Origin: Chara braunii
Lineage: Eukaryota > Streptophyta > Charophyceae > Charales > Characeae
Assembly: GCA_003427395.1 (NCBI GenBank)
Contig: BFEA01000002.1
Coordinates: forward strand, 3,869,298 to 3,893,711
Direction: 5' to 3'
DNA: 24,414 bases
The notes under the pieces are model-generated. The model searched no databases and was not told the DNA's origin. It worked only from the letters and a program-made list of their open reading frames with translations. The position numbers were made by a program, and so were the translations under genes. Shown here piece after piece: positions 1 through 7,911 of the stretch (position 1 is the stretch's first letter; the number at the start of each line of letters is the position of its first letter).

Positions 1-118
1 CAATAGCACCAAAAACGGATCCTAGATGACCCCTCCCACATGCAAGCACCGTCCCTCCTTCACATCCCAAACGACAGGACAAGACCACCCAGGACCTGTC
101 TCTTATACACATCTAGAT
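1..118. other. Library artefact: Nextera junction fused to a copy of 2994-3088
   Basis: Bases 1-95 repeat 2994-3088 without a difference that I can find. They are followed at 96-114 by CTGTCTCTTATACACATCT, the 19-bp Tn5 mosaic end used in Nextera libraries, and then AGAT, which begins the reverse-complement half of the mate-pair junction adapter. Unique sequence resumes at about 119. This is the structure expected of a circularised mate-pair fragment running from about 119 to about 3088. The stretch should not be read as genome sequence. Confidence 0.93.
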
Positions 119-1040
119 CCGCCCTCCCTCTCTCTCTCCCTCTCTCTCCCCCCCTCTATATCTGTATCTCTTTGTCGCCTCTTCTCGCTTTTTCTCTCTT
201 CCCACTCCCACTAGCCGCTCCCTCTCTGTTGCACATGCACACGCAGAGACGATAAGCGAGAGAATTTACTTGTTTTTCTCAGCTTGACATGTCTAGACAA
301 GGCACCTACAAGAAGAACATACCACAACCCCCTCTCCGCTCCTCTCTCTTTTTCTCTCTAGACTACATATGATATAGATCGACGAAACTGGACTGGACTC
401 TGTGATTGCTCACGGACCAACGACCTTTCAGCACTTACGCATCCAAAATCGGACAACGAAAAAAGGTTCACAGCCGATGGTATCTAGATAGATTGGCTTC
501 TCCGTGCTCTACTTATCCCAAATCATCGGAAACCCGCATATTCACCCTTAATCCCATTTTCCGTGGTCCCCACCACTCCGACCTCAAAGACAGCACCGGG
601 CAGAACTTGTCCGTCCTCATCTGCTTAAAACCATCCAGTCACATCCGTCCGCTCCATCTAGTCTTATACCACCATAAGTCAAATCTTCTCTTTAAAATCT
701 GCTGCCGCCAAACGGAATACCAAACATAAACAAGAAAAACACACAAGAGTCAACAACGCAAGAACAAACCCCTCCTATTGTTTCTTCCATTCCCTTTCCG
801 TAGTCAAAATTTTTAAACGCAAGTCACCTTTGTAGACTCTTCCATTACTCCACAGGCCGCTGTGAAGTCTCCGTCAACGCGGCCTGTATTTATTTCACAT
901 ATGATTTTCTTTGTTAACAGGACAATCATACTGATCATGAAAAACAAAGACCCCCTCATTGAATAAAAAAAAAAAAGAAAAAAAAAGGCCCTTAATACAG
1001 GCGATCCTAAGTGCAACGAAGTTGCCTCTACCAAAAAACT
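119..1040. other. Non-coding stretch, CT-rich then AT-rich, no gene seen
   Basis: It opens with a pyrimidine tract of CT/CCT repeats (about 120-210). It continues as sequence with only short open frames, the longest plus-strand frame being 107 codons at 406-729 with no recognisable motif and unremarkable composition. An A-rich run lies at 966-987. I see no RNA gene, promoter or transposon end here. Confidence 0.5.
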
Positions 1041-1042
1041 TC

Positions 1043-1099
1043 GGGAACCCCTTCAACCTTTTTTTTTTTTTTTTTTTTTTGGGAACCCCTTCAACCTTT
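1043..1099 (-). mobile_element. Tail-only retroposition footprint: T-run between 19-bp direct repeats
   Basis: A run of about 22 T (1059-1080) is flanked by two perfect copies of GGGAACCCCTTCAACCTTT, at 1043-1061 and 1081-1099. Target-primed reverse transcription that copies only the poly(A) tail leaves this arrangement, with the tail on the minus strand. The 19-bp repeat is within the size range of LINE target duplications. Replication slippage or a local tandem duplication that captured a shorter T-run is the alternative. Confidence 0.6.
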
Positions 1100-1373
1100 A
1101 TTTCCGTGTGCCGGCACGAAGTGTGGCGTCAGAGTTTCCATAGCATAGTCCCCATGAAAATGGATGAGAAATAGTTCAGTATTCTTGACTCACTGTTATT
1201 CGTCGACGTACGGCCTCTCCTCATCCTTTTTCCATAGAGCAAATTATGAAAAACAAATTACTGAGAATACTTAGGTGTGTGCTTACAGTCCCCTTCTTTT
1301 TCCAATCAAGGCGAAAAACCCTTAAAAGTCATTTATTTTCCAGCCACATTAAGCAGCTGCGGTTTGGTGTGTG
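1100..1373. other. Non-coding, no gene seen
   Basis: No frame exceeds about 60 codons. Part of it (about 1313-1386) is related to 1632-1720, which repeats the phrases AAAAACCCTT, AGCTGCGGTTT and GTGCTC in the same order. This is a diverged direct repeat with the foldback element at 1392 between the copies. Confidence 0.45.
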
Positions 1374-1391
1374 CTCGACGACCAGGGGCGT

Positions 1392-1545
1392 GGTCCCATT
1401 AGCAAAGAGGATCGGATCGAATGCCTGAATCTGGACATGTTTGTAGAGAGGTGCAGGAAATCGAGATTGAACTAATTTTCTGCATGTCTGCATAAAACAC
1501 ATCCAGATTCAGGCATTCGATCCGATCCTCTTTGCTAGTGGGACC
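1392..1545. mobile_element. Foldback/MITE-like element with GGTCCCAYT ends
   Basis: The ends are inverted repeats of 44 bp, 1392-1435 against 1502-1545, with a single mismatch. The outer bases read GGTCCCATT on the left and AGTGGGACC on the right. The spacer is about 66 bp and non-coding. A 13-bp direct repeat, CTCGACGACCAGG, lies at 1374-1386 and 1545-1557. It could be a target duplication, but the phrase belongs to a locally repeated motif and there are five extra bases on the left side. Element B at 7425-7509 has the same ends. The superfamily is not resolved. Confidence 0.75.
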
Positions 1546-1700
1546 TCGACGACCAGGTAACAGAATTATCAGAACGAGCCAACCGATATTTTAGGTATTT
1601 ATATAATCCTTTTCCTTTTGCAATGATGATGAAAAACCCTTCACGTCCTTTTCCTTTTCCTTTTCCAAACATTTCACAGTCATCAAGCTGCGGTTTAGGG

Positions 1701-1767
1701 CGTGCTCAACAAGGACAGAAAATAAAAAACGAAGCGTGCTCCACGAGGACAAAATAAAAAACGAATG
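1701..1767. repeat. Two tandem copies of a ~34-bp unit
   Basis: Units begin with CGTGCT at 1701 and 1735, and both contain AAAATAAAAAACGAA. This is a small local tandem duplication in AT-rich DNA with no coding signal. Confidence 0.65.
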
Positions 1768-1878
1768 CCAATTTTCAACCTTCAGATGCGATTCAGGGTG
1801 GTGTGTTTTGCCCAGCAGCTACTTCGGACGGGTTTTCCAGTCCTCTCTGATTTCTCCGCCTCTGGGAAAAATCCCACC

Positions 1879-2050
1879 CACACTCTCCCTGCTCTCACTG
1901 CCTTTTCGTTCACGCACTTCGTCTCTCATAACGAGTTATAAGACGCTTTAAAAATGGCTCCACACTCTCCCTGCTCTCGATGGCCCTCTACTGCCTCTTC
2001 GTTCACGCACTTCGTCTCTCAAAATAAGTTAAGACGCTTAAAAAATGGCT
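1879..2050. repeat. Tandem duplication of an 82-90-bp unit
   Basis: Unit 1 (1879-1960) and unit 2 (1961-2050) share CACACTCTCCCTGCTCTC, TTCGTTCACGCACTTCGTCT and an ending like AAGACGCTT-AAAATGGCT. Unit 2 carries a roughly 12-bp insertion near its start. The open frame through it (1954-2262) runs into the following minisatellite, and I do not regard it as a gene. Confidence 0.75.
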
Positions 2051-2169
2051 CGTTCACAGTTTCCCGCGGTCGTAAATTCCAAGGAGAGTTCGGGAAAGAG
2101 CAGCAAAAAAGCTCTCATGCCAGGGCTGAGAAACGCACCACCACTCTATCTGATTGCCAATACCACGTA

Positions 2170-2487
2170 AGACGAGTGCTCTGTGCCAAATTCGCGAAAG
2201 CACAGAGAGAGAGAGAGAGAGAAAGAAAGAGCAGGCGAGAGGGGAACAGAGGGTACAAATGAGNAGAAAGAGCAGGCGAGAGGGGAACAGAGGGTACAAA
2301 TGAGGGAGAGAGAGAGCGCAAGCCAAATTCGCGAAAGCAGAGAGAGAGAGAGAGAGAGAAAGAAAGAGCAGGCGAGAGGGGAACAGAGGGTACAAATGAG
2401 AGAGAGAGAGCGCGAGCGAGAGGGGAACAAGGGGTACAAATGAGAGAGAGAGAGAGGAGGCGAGAGGGGAACAGGGGGTACAAATGA
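2170..2487. repeat. GA-rich minisatellite with an assembly join (N at 2264)
   Basis: Five cores resembling GCGAGAGGGGAACAGRGGG followed by TACAAATGA are separated by (GA)n stretches of varying length. A larger unit including CCAAATTCGCGAAAGCA repeats twice. The single N at 2264 lies between two identical repeat ends: about 40 bases to its right repeat those to its left. It therefore looks like an unmerged contig overlap or a collapsed array. Long CT-rich frames on the minus strand are by-products of the repeat. Confidence 0.85.
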
Positions 2488-2500
2488 TGTGCAAGAAATA

Positions 2501-2710
2501 TATAGATGTATAAATAGCCCTCTAGGCATTTGACTTTTGACGTTAATAGCCCTACTGGCGGGATCCCAATATCGGTGTTTTCTGAACCGAAATCATCGAG
2601 TCGTACTGACGGGATCCCGATAAGCCCTGACGATTCAGGTTCAAAGAACGCTGACATTGCCGCCAGGAACGTCGAAGTTAAATGCCCAAAGGGCTATTTA
2701 TACATCTATA
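2501..2710. mobile_element. 210-bp foldback element
   Basis: The outer arms, 2501-2544 and 2668-2710, are reverse complements with a handful of differences; both carry TATAGATGTATAAATAGCCC on the appropriate strand. The interior is also partly palindromic around about 2606: GGGATCCC occurs in both halves, and both strands encode similar peptides of the form GIPIS-SEP-SS. The whole element could fold into one imperfect hairpin. No clear target duplication is seen. A related single arm is at about 3307-3395. Confidence 0.7.
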
Positions 2711-3304
2711 CCTACATACACAGCTATATGTCGTCACATAAATATCAGAGCGCAAAGGCGAAAAAAAACAGAAGAAAACAAGAAGAAATTAATTCATTTC
2801 TTTATCTTCTTTCATACAACTCCCCCTGTTCAGAACCTCCTCTTGCGTACAAGACCGCCCACGTGGATGTAGGTTGAGCGGCGGCTGCCCCCAACCCCGT
2901 GTGTCATATCGACCCACTTACACACAGCCGAAGGGCAAAGAGGCAAATAAAAGAGGAAGGGAACAGCCAAATACAACAAAACAAGGCAACAAGCAATAGC
3001 ACCAAAAACGGATCCTAGATGACCCCTCCCACATGCAAGCACCGTCCCTCCTTCACATCCCAAACGACAGGACAAGACCACCCAGGACAAAACTCTTGTC
3101 TGCAAAAAACACAAACATCCCAGATTACATATCTATATACAGCAGATGTATATATACGTATATACAGCTCGGCGCCTGGTCGGCAAGCCGTAGCAAAAAA
3201 CGTCGGGGCCATCCCAAGCGAAACGGCCATCTCTCGTCTCTCGATTACTGCGTGCCCTCCTTACACGCCGGGGCCGTCCTGATCATCCCTGACAATGCGG
3301 GTTC

Positions 3305-3400
3305 GTTGCGGTCAGGAACGTCAAAGCCAAATTCCCAAAGGGCTATTTATATTATATATCGTCACATAGATATCAGAGCGCAAAAGCCAAAAAAACAAAC
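3305..3400. repeat. Diverged direct copy of 2659-2775
   Basis: It shares AGGAACGTC, CCCAAAGGGCTATTTATA, GTCACATA-ATATCAGAGCG and an A-rich end with 2663-2775. It may be half of another copy of the 210-bp foldback element plus its 3' flank. No coding content is recognised. Confidence 0.6.
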
Positions 3401-3700
3401 AAAGGGTTATAAATCTATCTATATCCTCATACACACCACAGCTATATGTCTGTGTTGGATCCAGACAAATCAGCGAGAACTGTATAGGCAAAACACGTAG
3501 GAGAGGAAAGGAAACGGCCATTTCTCGGTTTATGCGGTATCATATCCTTACGACGCGGGGATCACGCTAATCTTCTCTGGATCGTTCCAAATAATAAAAA
3601 ATCTCAAAAAACAATACAAGGGAAAAAAACGGCCGGCTATGACAGAAACATCTGAAGGAGTACGTGCTGTACGTGAAAGAGCTTATCGAGACGACGGACG
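3401..3700. other. Non-coding, no gene seen
   Basis: AT-rich sequence between repeats. The frames are short and match nothing I recognise. No RNA-gene signature was found. Confidence 0.4.
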
Positions 3701-3811
3701 CTACCCTCTTCACCCGAATAGAACGCCCGGTCATTCCGACTGCATCTGGACTGAAAGTTGTCCCAAATAAAGCCATACTGGTCGGGCGTTCTATTCGGGT
3801 GAAGACGGTAG
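3701..3811. mobile_element. Palindromic MITE, family M, copy 1
   Basis: A 111-bp element whose ends are CTACCCTCTTCACCCG and its complement CGGGTGAAGACGGTAG. The terminal 29 bp pair with one mismatch, and the interior then diverges. It has the same length and order of motifs as copy 2 at 4687-4797. Both copies sit in the context C-TA...TA-G, so a TA target duplication as in Tc1/mariner-type MITEs is possible but unproven. Confidence 0.82.
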
Positions 3812-3877
3812 GAAAGAATGGAATTCGGTGGCAACGGCGACTGACCAACTTTCAACTAAGAGCAAGCAATCGGCGGC

Positions 3878-3999
3878 GATCTGGATCGCATGAGATTTGC
3901 GATCCGGATCGCATGAAATTTGTCGAGATCCCGATCGTACGAGATTGGCTTATTCCAATCGCACGAGATCGGCAATCGCGATGGAATTGCAATCGGATG
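3878..3999. repeat. Degenerate 23-26-bp tandem repeat
   Basis: Four to five imperfect units follow the pattern GGATCGCATGAGATTTG, for example at about 3880, 3903 and 3929, then a more diverged one near 3953. The array sits between family M copies 1 and 3. There is no gene. Confidence 0.55.
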
Positions 4000-4036
4000 A
4001 CGTCGGTCCATTTGAATTAAACAGCACTCAGATCGA

Positions 4037-4134
4037 CTATTGGTCTTCAACCGAATGAAGAGCTGTATTTGGGGCAACATTGAGTCTAGATACGGCCATA
4101 ATGACCGAACGTCGTACTCGGGTGAAGACAGTAA
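4037..4134. mobile_element. Family M MITE, diverged copy 3
   Basis: It begins CTATTGGTCTTCAACCGAAT and ends TACTCGGGTGAAGACAGTAA, and contains GGCCATAATGACCG in the position seen in copy 2. The arms are recognisable but more eroded than in copies 1 and 2, and the element is shortened to about 98 bp. This is an older insertion of the same family. Confidence 0.6.
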
Positions 4135-4330
4135 CACCTGCAAAAGACCGACTACAGAACTCGCAAGATCCCGATGGGGAAGGATAGCGACCCCAGGCAC
4201 ACAGATCGGACAGTTCGGCGGCGACACAGACACGGCAGAGATCCTGCCGCCGACAATCCGACCGTGTACATAGACGCAATACCGGGGGAAAATCGTTCCT
4301 CCTTCAGTGAACGAACAGAGCACAGAAGGG

Positions 4331-4424
4331 ATAATGACCGAGTATCACGTACGGTCATTATAGTTGTGCATATGGGGGCAACTTTCAGTTTAGGTACAGC
4401 AATATTCGGGTACACAGACGGTAG
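4331..4424. mobile_element. Family M MITE, rearranged copy 4
   Basis: It contains CGGTCATTATAG, GGGGCAACTTTCAG and the terminal ATTCGGGTACACAGACGGTAG of the family. Its left terminal repeat is missing. In its place is a local inverted repeat, ATAATGACCG at 4331 against CGGTCATTAT at 4352. Confidence 0.5.
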
Positions 4425-4686
4425 CACAGAACGGAATATATAGAGTGAGTGCTTTCTACAACACCTGAGAAAGCAAAACCGTTCGAAAGGGGAACGAAAA
4501 AAAGAGGACAGACGTTGTCACTTCCCCACTGCGTGTTCACCGGACCTCGATCCGGATCCCGATATCCATCATCGGCCATGGAAGTCCACCCCGTGCACAT
4601 GCGCCCTTGCATCCCGTGGACAACTAAAACAGGAAAAAAAAATTCTCTATCCTTTTTCCACTTGTCCCCCCCATGTCTTGCGGCTC

Positions 4687-4797
4687 CTACCGTCTTCACC
4701 CGAATAAAACGCCCGGTCATTATCGCTGCATCTGGACCGAAAGTTGTGCCAGATACAGCTATAATGACCGGGCGTTCTATTCGAGTGAAGACGGTAG
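4687..4797. mobile_element. Palindromic MITE, family M, copy 2 (best preserved)
   Basis: Arms of 49 bp (4687-4735 and 4749-4797) pair with about four mismatches around a 13-base loop, so nearly the whole 111-bp element is one hairpin. The ends are CTACCGTCTTCAC and GTGAAGACGGTAG. Such near-perfect palindromes are typical of non-autonomous MITEs and can generate hairpin small-RNA precursors if transcribed. No transposase is present in the window. Confidence 0.85.
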
Positions 4798-5000
4798 TCA
4801 TTCCACGAGGACCCCCAAAGCCTTCATCTGTAACTAAATATTCAGTCGCCCCGCTTTGCTGCCAACTGTCTTGCCGACATATTCACGGGTGACCTAACAG
4901 CAATTCTCTGAACATTCGCCGACATTTCGACGCCGCGTCATCCAGGCAAGAATTAGTCTGATCAAATTACGATCTAGGTAGCATTCGACCTCACGTTTTC
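4798..5000. other. Non-coding spacer, no gene seen
   Basis: Mixed-composition sequence. It has no frame of note on either strand and no repeat that I could match elsewhere in the window. Confidence 0.4.
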
Positions 5001-5050
5001 GGCCACGTGGCAATCCACCCACTCAGCTACTGTCACGTGATGTCACGTGA
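5001..5050. promoter_or_regulatory. Cluster of three CACGTG G-boxes
   Basis: CACGTG occurs at 5004-5009 (within the palindrome GCCACGTGGC) and again at 5034-5039 and 5044-5049 as two tandem copies of TGTCACGTGA. In plants this hexamer is the core bound by bZIP and bHLH factors. Three hits in 50 bp are unlikely by chance, but I see no start codon or transcript model nearby to tie them to, so a regulatory role is inference. Confidence 0.4.
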
Positions 5051-6102
5051 TGAGTTTCAACTCAAAAGGCAACTGCCAAGACAAGCTTCCCGTGACTTCT
5101 GTCAAAGGATCAAGAGGGTAATCACTACTTAGTTCCCACTCGTCCTGCGGACGAACGCGACATCGCCCGACGCACTACCCTGTATGAACAGGGTTTTTTT
5201 CAATCAGGTAGCTCCGAGGGAAGAAGAACCTGGTGGTCCTGATATTAACCACATCCCCTACTCCTGTCCGCTATAATAAAAAGCCAACAACAAACCCTTC
5301 CGTTCCAGTCATTGACAAGATAGAAGACAAGCAAAATGGCCAATTGCTCTTTACACGCAAACAAAACTGTAAATATTGCACACAGATAGAACGCATACAA
5401 ACGTGTACACACATGCTCGAAACGCGCACACGTTCCTCTACGTTTCAACCGGCGGGTGGGTGCGCTCCGCTCTCACCAGCAAAAGGCTTAACCACACACC
5501 TGGGCCCGCCTGCACTTTGCCACCCAGGGAGCGCATGAGGCGAGGGCCGATGCCGCCTTGCCCTCATTTACAGTATGTTGTGTCCACCTTCCCTTGCACG
5601 CACGACGCCCTGTATTTGCTAACTACTGGCTGGTCAAACACTCCTGCGTCGGATCCGCATACGGTCCTTTCGCAGCCATTCGAGGCAATGTCAAACAGAA
5701 ACTCCTGTCACTAACCAGGCCATCTTCTGCCTATCAATCATATGCAACTCATCCACTTGACTACAACCATTGCCAAAAAAACTGATCGACGGCTGTACCG
5801 ATCGAGCAATGGCGGCGGAAGCGGGTGTAAGTAGAGCAGCAAGGCGACAATGCGTTCTTGAACTTAGTGCGGTGAGGAGATATACAGAAGAAGTTGAAGA
5901 GAACGGATAGACGCACAGCCATTCGCGACATCGACGCCACATCAGGTGGCCTTAGGAGACTCTCTGCGCAAGAGCTGATGCTCGGAAGAGATTGCTATTT
6001 ACTGCCAGAAGAGAAATAGACGCCGATCGCGAAGACAAGAACATCCGCATTCCATCAATCAAACAAGCCCTCTCACATACTCCCTTGAGACGACCCCGAC
6101 CG
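5051..6102. other. Non-coding, no gene seen
   Basis: Frames of up to about 112 codons exist (for example 5376-5714 on the plus strand). They overlap one another in different frames, have no recognisable domain and are not framed by splice or promoter signals that I could defend. A short GC hairpin followed by seven T lies at 5178-5200. Confidence 0.4.
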
Positions 6103-6107
6103 CCCCC

Positions 6108-6168
<61 letters not shown>

Positions 6169-6198
6169 GCACAGACACACGCACAGACACACGCACAG

Positions 6199-6251
<53 letters not shown>

Positions 6252-6358
6252 CAAGAACCAATTAAGAAACGAAAAAGAAAGAGAAAGCCGCATACATACA
6301 CGTGCACATAGATAGATAGGTAGATAGATAGATCGATAGATAGATAGATAGATAGATC
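6103..6358. repeat. Compound microsatellite C16-(TC)13-(AC)n-(GATA)n
   Basis: In order: C16 (6103-6118), thirteen TC repeats (6119-6144), AC repeats interrupted by three GCACAGACAC blocks and a GCGCGC stretch (6145-6249), about 58 non-repetitive bases, then GATA/TAGA repeats (about 6309-6358). Long frames on both strands here are repeat artefacts. The tract could adopt triplex (TC) and Z-DNA (AC/GC) conformations. Confidence 0.95.
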
Positions 6359-7334
6359 TATCCACATGCAAGCATTCTAGCAAAAGAGTCGGTCACCCAG
6401 ACTTCGCTTCCTCAGCCCCTCTACGACTTTGCGAGAGGTCGAACTCGCCTGTTTGTCTAAGTGACTCCCTTCGCAATACAATGCGACGAACACACACATG
6501 GATCGGAAAAACAGGCATACTGAGAAAGAGACAGGGAAGGCGTGGCAATGCTCACCTTCCATCGCGTGGCGTGTATTCATCCATCACCCACCCATCTCCC
6601 TCCTTCCCCGCCACCCTACTCCCCTAAACTTTTCATGGCTGCTCCTGCGTCTCCATCCCCTTTCGTTCCCCTCTCTCCACCATCTCTCGTCCCCCTCCTC
6701 TCCTCCGCTCCGCTCCCGCTCCGCCGGCCCCGCCCCTTCGGCCCTAGCCACCAATCTAGTTCCTCAAAATCCCGCGACCTTACCTCACCACATCTGCCTC
6801 TCTTCCGACCCCGGCGGGCGAGCTAGCCCCAGTCCACCCCCCCTCTGGTGGCCCCTCCGCTTGACGACGGCAACAACAACTGCAATGCAAAGTGCAATGG
6901 ACTGAAATGCAATGGGACACGGCCCTCGCGCCCTCCTCCTCCTTCGGAATGGGACCGCAATTGGGCCCAATAACGACAATAAGTGGACTCACCCGGTAGT
7001 TTCGCCAACAACAGTCCCCCCACGCCTGACCGCCGATCCTAAGAATCTACGGCCACAATCGGGAGACGACGCTGAGTGGTGGAACCACCGGAGGGGAGCA
7101 GGAGGCACCCCAAACGGCGGGGGCGAGAAGTACTTGTCTAGAAAAAGGACAAACGTAATGGACGTGCCAGCCGTAAAATCCCGAATCCAGCGGGAGCCCG
7201 CTTCTAGGACTTCCCGCCCGGCGCAGACACATTTCCCGCCCAAACCTGCTGCACAGGGGGAACAGCTTTCCCGTTCAGACACGAGGCTACTCCTCCCTAT
7301 TCTTTCTTCTTTTTTATTTTTTTATGCAAAAAGG
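6359..7334. other. GC-rich non-coding stretch, no gene seen
   Basis: 6590-6860 is strongly pyrimidine-rich on the plus strand. The longest frames are 135 codons (6498-6905) and 154 codons (6912-7376). They are proline/arginine-rich or of mixed composition with no motif that I recognise. They could in principle be exons of an unknown gene, but nothing supports it. Confidence 0.35.
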
Positions 7335-7359
7335 ACAACCGCTCTTGCTCTGGATGAGC

Positions 7360-7403
7360 TTTATGCAGAGATGTGATCGCGGTTTTCTGAACCTCTGCAT
7401 AAA
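7360..7403. repeat. Perfect 11-bp inverted repeat
   Basis: TTTATGCAGAG (7360-7370) and CTCTGCATAAA (7393-7403) are exact reverse complements with a 22-base spacer. It lies just upstream of MITE element B and may be part of the same composite insertion. Confidence 0.6.
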
Positions 7404-7424
7404 AACGTCTAAGATCCGGGGCAA

Positions 7425-7509
7425 GGTCCCACTTGCACGGATTAAGAGATTCTGGCCGTTGATCCTTGCTATCTACGGTCAATACCGCTTAATCCGTGTC
7501 AGTGGGACC
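7425..7509. mobile_element. GGTCCCACT-ended MITE, element B
   Basis: An 85-bp element bounded by GGTCCCACT and AGTGGGACC. The 22-bp terminal inverted repeats (7425-7446, 7488-7509) have two mismatches. The termini match element A at 1392-1545 while the interiors differ, which suggests a family mobilised by a shared transposase. No target duplication is evident. Confidence 0.68.
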
Positions 7510-7534
7510 TATCCCCCGGCCATTGCATCTAACG

Positions 7535-7582
7535 CTTTCTGGTAGTGGGGCTTCCTGGTAGTGGGACTTTCTGGTAGTGGGA
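7535..7582. repeat. Three tandem copies of a 16-bp unit
   Basis: The unit CTTTCTGGTAGTGGGA occurs at 7535, 7551 and 7567 with one difference in each of the first two copies. It includes the AGTGGGAC string found at the end of element B, so the array may have grown from a MITE terminus. Confidence 0.8.
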
Positions 7583-7683
7583 CTCAGCCCCTGGTCACCA
7601 AGCCGATGTCCTCGACTGGCACATGACACCAATCAACTGTTGATGAGGGAACATGCGTTCGAAACCTGACAGAGCCTCAGTAA
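7581..7683 (+). repeat. tRNA-like 103-bp unit, copy A (SINE-like)
   Basis: Copy A and copy B (7809-7911) are both exactly 103 bp and match at about 92 positions. Each contains TGGCACATGAC, a near fit to a Pol III A box, and about 40 bases later CGTTCGAAACC, which fits the B-box consensus GGTTCGANNCC at 10 of 11 positions. The spacing is that of a tRNA. A convincing cloverleaf was not obtained, so I call it a tRNA-derived repeat rather than a tRNA gene. Confidence 0.55.
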
Positions 7684-7805
7684 GGGCCGCGCCGCACCAC
7701 TCTCGAAAAGTGAAAAAGACAACAATGTGGCGGGCGCATCTGGCCGTGTTCTACCGGAAAGTTCACTCTCATTTCGCACTTTCCCAGAGTGGTGTGGCGA
7801 CGCCC
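7684..7805. mobile_element. MITE with TAA target duplication (Tourist/PIF-Harbinger-like)
   Basis: A 122-bp insertion bounded by GGGC...GCCC, with terminal inverted repeats of 29 bp (about 24 pairs match; shared core CACCACTCT and AAAGTG). It is flanked by TAA at 7681-7683 and 7806-7808. Removing the element and one TAA joins the two 103-bp tRNA-like units exactly end to end, which independently fixes the boundaries. A 3-bp TAA/TTA duplication is the hallmark of PIF/Harbinger-derived MITEs. No transposase is present. Confidence 0.82.
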
Positions 7806-7808
7806 TAA

Positions 7809-7911
7809 GACTCCGCCCCTGGTCACCAAGCCGATGTCGCCGACTGGCACATGACACCTATAAACTGCTGATAAGGGAACGTGCGTTCGAAACCTGACCT
7901 AGCCACAGTAA
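7809..7911 (+). repeat. tRNA-like 103-bp unit, copy B
   Basis: The second unit of the tandem pair, with the same A-box-like and B-box-like strings at the same offsets. Differences from copy A are concentrated in the segment corresponding to the anticodon arm and at the last 15 bases. Confidence 0.55.

Noticed and set aside
2054-2657. Long CT-rich open frames on the minus strand (up to 180 codons)
   Set aside because: They are translations of the GA minisatellite and foldback element. They cross an N and have only low-complexity composition.
5178-5200. CCCTGT-ATGA-ACAGGG followed by seven T, looking like a bacterial intrinsic terminator
   Set aside because: The window is eukaryotic, no transcript ends here that I can identify, and a single small hairpin with a T-run is expected by chance.
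5952-6383. Open frames of over 100 codons on both strands rich in Cys/Val or Thr/His
   Set aside because: They are direct translations of AC, TC and GATA microsatellites.
6912-7376. 154-codon plus-strand frame as a host gene
   Set aside because: It has no recognisable domain, its composition matches its GC-rich surroundings, and its 3' end runs into the inverted repeat at 7360. A host exon cannot be excluded but is unsupported.
7581-7683. Functional tRNA gene
   Set aside because: Box motifs are present but the acceptor and anticodon stems do not pair convincingly in either copy.
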